DNA from: Chromobacterium paludis
GTDB lineage: Bacteria > Pseudomonadota > Gammaproteobacteria > Burkholderiales > Chromobacteriaceae
Direction of reading: 5' to 3'
Assembly: GCF_008275125.1 (NCBI RefSeq)
Contig: NZ_CP043473.1
Span: 1,612,001-1,676,000 of the forward strand
DNA length: 64,000 nucleotides
The notes beneath the pieces were generated by a model. That model was not told the DNA's origin. It ran no database searches and was given only the letters and a program-made list of their open reading frames with translations. Both the position numbers and the translations under genes were made by a program. This document shows positions 62,001 through 64,000 of the stretch, piece by piece (position 1 is the stretch's first letter; every line of letters starts with the position of its first letter).

Positions 62001-64000
62001 TTGGTCAGGTTGAGCTGACCCGCTGCCTGCAGCGTGCCCTTGGCGTTGTCGACGATGGCGGCGTTGAGGTCGAGCTGGCCATTGCCGGCGATCTTGCCTT
62101 GGTTGTGCAGCTCGCCCGACACATTCAGGCTGCTCGCCGCGTCCTTCCCTAGCGCTAATATCTGGCCCTTGTCGGCGTTGGTCAGGCTGCTGGCGCTGAG
62201 CTGTAAATCCTTGCCGGCTTGGATGCTGCCGCCGACGTTGTCGAGCTGGCCGGCGTTCAATTTGAGCTGGCCATCGCTGCCGACCACGCCGTCGTTGTGC
62301 AGCGTATCGCTGACCGTCAGGTCGACGCCCTGGCCGCCGATCAGGCTGCCTTGAGCATTGTTCAGCGTGTGCAGATCGCCCTTCAGTTGGTTTTGCGCAT
62401 AAATCTCGCCGGCCTGGTTGCTCAGGCTGTCCGCTTTGACGTTCAGGCTCTGCGCCGCGATGTGGCCGCCGTCGTTGGCCAAACTCGTTTGCTTGGTCAG
62501 GTTCAGCGCGCCGGCTGCCTGCAGCGTGCCCTTGGCGTTGTCGACGATGGCGGCGTTGAGGTCGAGCTGGCCATTGCCGGCGATCTTGCCTTGGTTGTGC
62601 AGCTCGCCCGACACATTCAGGCTGCTCGCCGCGTCCTTCCCTAGCGCTAATATCTGGCCCTTGTCGGCGTTGGTCAGGCTGCTGGCGCTGAGCTGTAAAT
62701 CCTTGCCGGCTTGAATTGAACCGGCTGCATTCTCCAATTTGCCGGCGCTGAGCTTCACTTGGCCATCGCTACCTAGGGTACCGTCGTTATGCAACGTATC
62801 GCTGACCGTCAGGTCGATGCCCTGGCCGCCGATCAGGCTGCCGTGGGTGTTGTCGAGGGTCTTCAGTTGGCTGCTGAGTTGACCCTGGGCGTAGATTTCG
62901 CCCGCTTGGTTGCTCAGGCTGTCGGCTTTGACGTTCAGGCTCTGCGCCGCGATGTGGCCGCCGTCATTCGTCAGGCTGCTCTGCTTGGTCAGATTGAGCT
63001 GACCCGCCGCTTGCAGCGTGCCCTTGGCGTTGTCGACGGTGGCGGCGTTGAGATCGAGCTGGCCGTTGCCGGCGATCTTGCCTTGGTTGTGCAGTTCGCC
63101 CGACACAGTCAGGCTGCTGGCCGTATCCTTGCCCAGCGCCAGGATTTGGCCCTTGTCGGCATTGTTCAGGCTGCTGGCGCTGAGCTGTAAATCCTTGCCG
63201 GCTTGGATGCTACCGCCGACGTTGTCGAGCTGGCCGGCGTTCAATTTGAGCTGACCGTCGCTACCTAGGGTGCCGTCGTTATGCAACGTATCGCTGACCG
63301 TCAGGTCGACGCCCTGGCCGCCGATCAGGCTGCCGTAGGTGTTGTCGAGGGTCTTCAGTTGGCTGCTCAACGCACCTTGGGCGTAGATTTCGCCCGCTTG
63401 GTTGCTGAGGCTGTCGGCTTTGACGTTCAGGCTCTGCGCCGCGATGTGGCCGCCGTCGTTGGCCAAACTCGTTTGCTTGGTCAGGTTCAGCGCGCCGGCT
63501 GCTTGCAGCGTGCCCTTGGCGTTGTCGACGGTGGCGGCGTTGAGGTCGAGCTGGCCGTTGCCGGCGATCTTGCCTTGGTTGTGCAGATCATTGGCGATCG
63601 TCAGACTGCTGGCGGCGTCCTTGCCCAGCGCCAGGATTTGGCCCTTGTCGGCATTGTTCAGGCTGCTGGCGCTGAGCTGTAAATCCTTGCCGGCTTGGAT
63701 GCTACCGCCGACGTTGTCGAGCTGGCCGGCGTTCAATTTGAGCTGACCGTCGCTACCTAGGGTGCCGTCGTTATGCAACGTATCGCTGACCGTCAGGTCG
63801 ACGCCTTGGCCGCCGATCAGGCTGCCGTGGGTGTTGTCGAGGCTCTTCAGTTGACTGCTCAACGCACCCTGGGCGTAGATTTCGCCCGCCTGATTGCTGA
63901 GGCTGTCGGCTTTGACGTTCAGGCTCTGCGCCGCGATGTGGCCGCCGTCATTCGTCAGGCTGCTCTGCTTGGTCAGATTGAGCTGACCGGCCGCTTGCAA
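53090..64000 (-). CDS. cdiA: CdiA-like contact-dependent inhibition toxin (N-terminus outside window)
   Basis: A giant two-partner-secreted filament protein; 3636 residues are visible and the signal, TPS domain and cdiB lie beyond the right edge. Order by residue of the fragment: FHA-1 repeats (1-1210, including four 164-residue units); an AT-rich divergent segment, probably receptor-binding (about 1225-1510); a Gln/Asn/Gly array of 37-residue repeats (1574-1894); a Tyr/Pro-rich domain (1895-2105; YLVETNPQFTQYNNFVSSDY); FHA-2 (2105-3080); pretoxin region ending in LENN (3302-3305); C-terminal toxin (3306-3636) with PYNEVYIENPVGGYYRLDSY and NPISGEIVSRKYTQ. The toxin activity is not known to me. 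It should inhibit touching cells lacking CdiI. Confidence 0.92.
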   Translation of the reverse strand: MQAAGQLNLTKQSSLTNDGGHIAAQSLNVKADSLSNQAGEIYAQGALSSQLKSLDNTHGSLIGGQGVDLTVSDTLHNDGTLGSDGQLKLNAGQLDNVGGSIQAGKDLQLSASSLNNADKGQILALGKDAASSLTIANDLHNQGKIAGNGQLDLNAATVDNAKGTLQAAGALNLTKQTSLANDGGHIAAQSLNVKADSLSNQAGEIYAQGALSSQLKTLDNTYGSLIGGQGVDLTVSDTLHNDGTLGSDGQLKLNAGQLDNVGGSIQAGKDLQLSASSLNNADKGQILALGKDTASSLTVSGELHNQGKIAGNGQLDLNAATVDNAKGTLQAAGQLNLTKQSSLTNDGGHIAAQSLNVKADSLSNQAGEIYAQGQLSSQLKTLDNTHGSLIGGQGIDLTVSDTLHNDGTLGSDGQVKLSAGKLENAAGSIQAGKDLQLSASSLTNADKGQILALGKDAASSLNVSGELHNQGKIAGNGQLDLNAAIVDNAKGTLQAAGALNLTKQTSLANDGGHIAAQSLNVKADSLSNQAGEIYAQNQLKGDLHTLNNAQGSLIGGQGVDLTVSDTLHNDGVVGSDGQLKLNAGQLDNVGGSIQAGKDLQLSASSLTNADKGQILALGKDAASSLNVSGELHNQGKIAGNGQLDLNAAIVDNAKGTLQAAGQLNLTKQSSLLNDGGHIAAQSLSVNADSLSNRGGDIRQTGQGAAQLQIGHGFNNQQGNVLSNGGLNIVAGSLDNHQGMIGSQGAQQLTLTQDVNNQGGTLASGQSLTLKLGGALGNGQGQLQGSSLQINAASLDNRGGSMKALGNEANALVLSGKLDNSAGGLLASNGQLTLQANQLDNSGGVLQSAALLHAQVAQDAQNRDGKLQASQLQLSASSLGNQHGVIAQAGEGLATLEVRGQLDNSGQGKITSGGQLQVTAGDINNSQGVLSSQGDLTLRGGALNNQQGTLGSQAGLSLTASQLDNGGGLLQAGQTLQLDSGSLSNAGGKILALGGGDSRITLSGQLSNGGQIAGNGNWQLKSQRFDNSGGSVYSQGNLTVNTASLANTGSLLAGQDLALSLQGDFVNNAGTQLQANRNLSISASGNLVNNGQLQSSGNLSLTGLNWTNNGSVNIGGTLSTQLSQGLYNYGSLGAGALDLHAASLTNTASMTAGDIAIQAGSLDNSGGKAVLASAGNMALNIGGTLNNHDGAWLYSQGDMHIGRDGASVGQVINHIATLQSDGNMFIDAGRVSNESNPVTVTQSSSQNSTSKTLLTPYGEATISSPGSSRRGSSYNLTKLQNGDNSVVTFDYNSGCSEQGCGVYDAQFFRLNIIRDDSVKHIITVVADYDLDMLDDSASSYIHGGKRDGERTIGSRWSHLILPGGKPQQVYYFGTPSNGSYSVFGFDFGKTPYDPNVNLLPKEMASLAVAGRDEVARDGEQSRTTVTRVSVDVASGLTNPGRILVGGSMSVKSSDVANTYSSISVGGTINMLAGNQVRNTGQPLLKTTTTTTQSNYAWGRTDSPTVETHTEVLGSLDATVVSNQHMSLQAPTIVNGKGVSGVDAKALQSTLSNIHVMFDKAQGGGVTGAGEQSAASGQALQGQVDQAQGGQLNGKVDQANGQALGGQTQDKLSGQALQGQVDQAQGGQLNGKVDQANGQALGGQTQDKLSGQALQGQVSQAKGDQLNGSVSQASGKALGGQAQDKLSGQALQGQVDQAKGDQLNGSVNQANGQALGGQTQDKLSGQALQGQVNQAKGDQLNGSVNQANGQALGGQAQDKLSGQALQGQVDQAQGGQLNGKVGSASGQTLNGQKQDKLTGQALQGQVDQAQGGQLNGKVGSASGQALQGQVNQAKGDQLNGSVNQANGQALGGQTQDTLSGQALQGQVNQAQGGQLNGKVDQANGQALNGQVDQAQGSNMPVQTLLVSTLSKGPTHDPILVDPAANLNKPYQSVPAQRNIVLESAGTKAGNPVAGGYTVPDNGLYHAQTAPQQPYLVETNPQFTQYNNFVSSDYLLKQLNYDPRKVEKRLGDGFYEQQMVSKAITDMTGKRFLSGYGSAMQQYQQLMSNGTQYAQKFQLTPGMALSAEQMAKLTSDMVWLVKQNVGGQDVLVPMVYLAKADEQSLRGQGAVLAGNSMTLQADGDLVNNGTLKSDTALLALANNIRIEGGKVQAGGDLGLSAQQNLVVTDDAQHSQAGSSIQAGGDLRLQAGNDLKLQAVDVKAGGDASLLAGHDLDIASRETRYNLGDSNRYSSFQYQQVDHVGSLLNIGGNLMLSADNNLTLSGSSAKAGGRVQALAGNSLTLESTLDSKHGAGNWWGGGYDTLSQSHNASLLQGGGDVLLKAGGDLSLIGSAAQSSGGSLTALAGKQLTLQSEINTNHDIGYGWGNSHNWQTDSLAAASLSSKGDLQLHADGDALLNGASLASGGKLTLSADNDIKLGAVATESRNDNTWGENVRNSYDLTQHGTTVQGEGGLLLNAGRDISTQAANLTSNGQEALIAGRDVNLGSAQEQHSDYSKTVRHSSGWFSSSTTTDIVAHDSTHEAGSTVSANTVILKGQRDINIHASQVAGSGDVTLDAGRNLNITSGTDTNRLFQYHKEETSGLFSGGGLGFTIGSKELTQQLDGAGTTQSQNRSLVGSIGGNLSLKTGDTLTLQGSDVTAGGDLYLDTKKQNLDAAVDTWHSVQKTESKSSGLTVQLTSPLISGVQAMASAADTAVKSKDDRVKALSTATAALAGYNSYTAYQQAKKGTDPGKQGYGVKLSISVGGSHSESTTVSDSHTESGSLLKSGGTLVDLAHGAGLDSTITGKGAQFVAGKDLTLQAEGDIKLLAAKSTSSEHTTSHSSSGGVGIAIGMEKGKGAFAGINANASMSRGHVDGNGSQYQLSELNAGGKLNLVSGGNVTLQGIAKGQQVVGDIAGDLKLDSLQDTSTYHSLNQSISAEGTYNGGFSGSVSLSQQKMDADYASVQRQSGIKAGNGGFQLKVGGITTLNGAALASSDKAVADGKNSLQTGALVLKDLENHADFTASSISVTAGTGGVSGMAMAASDHDKSTTRAGISGGSLTITNNALQEAQTGQTASQAAAGTNRNVSSDKDGSGKLANNFDANQVQGLFDAASALNQQVGTFISNKMQAAKEAKEALKRAEDNGLSKNSDEYHKLQQEAIDTEEDAAKWAPGSRRGQVITAVMAGITGNLGNSLAGMAQNAGIAYLQGLGAQEVKKLADQLEKDQNPTVESETVRAVLHAALACAGASASGQSCGAGAAGGAASVALNNALDAIQHTNPDKMTAEEKLQRENLVSGLLAGVAAGTGGANTAATTVNAAKIELENNSLTSAKQQSIIDKIARGDAAAKHRLQAAACALLKCSAQFLPDSKEYKFYLSLEKEGARYGKEQQELRDYHETIVDTASYGGVLRKTELSDKFTQNKEADSRYLATEGAARELHDNLKKYGLDFSADDIKQGLNLIPIAGVVFGSTKNVGGVSSELSELSQTEKTIQQVEKVGEEVGATRLIGGSANSVEQVANASSKPSWLVNLDKGNQFNKQQAAAYPYNEVYIENPVGGYYRLDSYNPISGEIVSRKYTQLSDIQPSTANNYINEIANKYPTGATIANVPSSGNLAGQSLNGVYILEVPVQINPVPQSVINSANKAGVVIRDSAGKVYN
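58320..59280 (-). repeat. 111-bp tandem repeats in cdiA
   Basis: About 8.6 copies of a 111-bp unit encode a 37-residue repeat: GQALQGQVDQAQGGQLNGKV, then DQANGQALGGQTQDKLS. Copies differ by a few residues (VDQAQGG / VNQAKGD; KVDQAN / SVNQAN / KVGSAS), and one copy is shortened to 24 residues. Each unit contains weaker internal 11-13-residue repetition. Low-complexity hydrophilic sequence suggests a flexible or amyloid-like spacer. Confidence 0.92.
62029..63996 (-). repeat. four 492-bp tandem units of the FHA-1 stalk in cdiA
   Basis: Identical landmarks recur exactly 492 bases apart (CTGTAAATCC at 62201, 62693, 63185 and 63677; GCAGCGTGCCC at 62029, 62521, 63013 and 63505), giving 164-residue units that continue past the window. 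Units alternate QLNLTKQSSL and ALNLTKQTSL, implying duplication of a two-unit block. A partial fifth unit decays below 62029. Each unit covers several FHA beta-helix turns. Confidence 0.95.

Overview
The window reads as a chromosomal segment of a Chromobacterium-type betaproteobacterium (Neisseriales). The strongest clue is the omega-transaminase at 23239-24618. As I remember it, it follows the characterised C. violaceum enzyme CV2025 almost residue for residue, including length 459 and catalytic Lys288, with scattered substitutions that suggest a related species or strain rather than the type strain. Most genes are GC-rich. Sharp AT-rich islands occur only in the toxin/immunity part at the right end.

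Layout. 1-9.8 kb: typA (partial), two little-known proteins, a quinone oxidoreductase, ccoI-ccoS (copper supply to cbb3 oxidase), a nucleoside transporter and a lysophospholipid-transporter-like MFS protein. 9.8-21.3 kb: a PAS histidine kinase, an atypical dihydrolipoyl dehydrogenase, a peroxiredoxin-glutaredoxin fusion, a VOC protein, Slt transglycosylase, an NDUFA9-like dehydrogenase, Cca, an RNA 2'-O-methyltransferase, and then a minus-strand operon motA-motB-methyltransferase-HDOD (to 23.1 kb). 23.2-30.8 kb: a divergent polyamine catabolism cluster (spuC, puuA, puuD, ald / puuR, VOC, puuC). Putrescine would be glutamylated, transaminated or oxidised, dehydrogenated and hydrolysed to GABA, with alanine made by the transaminase recycled to pyruvate by Ald. 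30.8-45 kb: a MarR regulator with a double operator, GNAT and azoreductase genes, two tandem periplasmic binding proteins, LysR regulators, a DUF3141 PHA-synthase-like protein, an M20 amidohydrolase with an MHS transporter, and a tandem glycine riboswitch in front of a TRIC/YicG-type membrane protein.

45-64 kb is the accessory part. On the plus strand lies a type VI secretion cassette: a VgrG with an AT-rich C-terminal tail, a 512-residue peptidoglycan hydrolase (SleB-like + LysM + M23) and two exported candidate immunity proteins. On the minus strand lies a very large CdiA (3636 residues visible, N-terminus outside the window) with its CdiI. The two systems converge on about 1.7 kb of remnants: a glucosaminidase-like fragment, an IS481 transposase 5' part, an Rhs YD-repeat piece and an IS110 N-terminus.

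CdiA shows four exact-period 492-bp units, a 111-bp (37-residue) Gln/Asn/Gly-rich repeat array, an AT-rich putative receptor-binding segment, and a composition break exactly at an LENN motif that starts the toxin. The most interesting material is the VgrG-linked trimodular hydrolase cassette and the mosaic, repeat-rich CdiA. All functions are inferred from reading the sequence; no database search was run.
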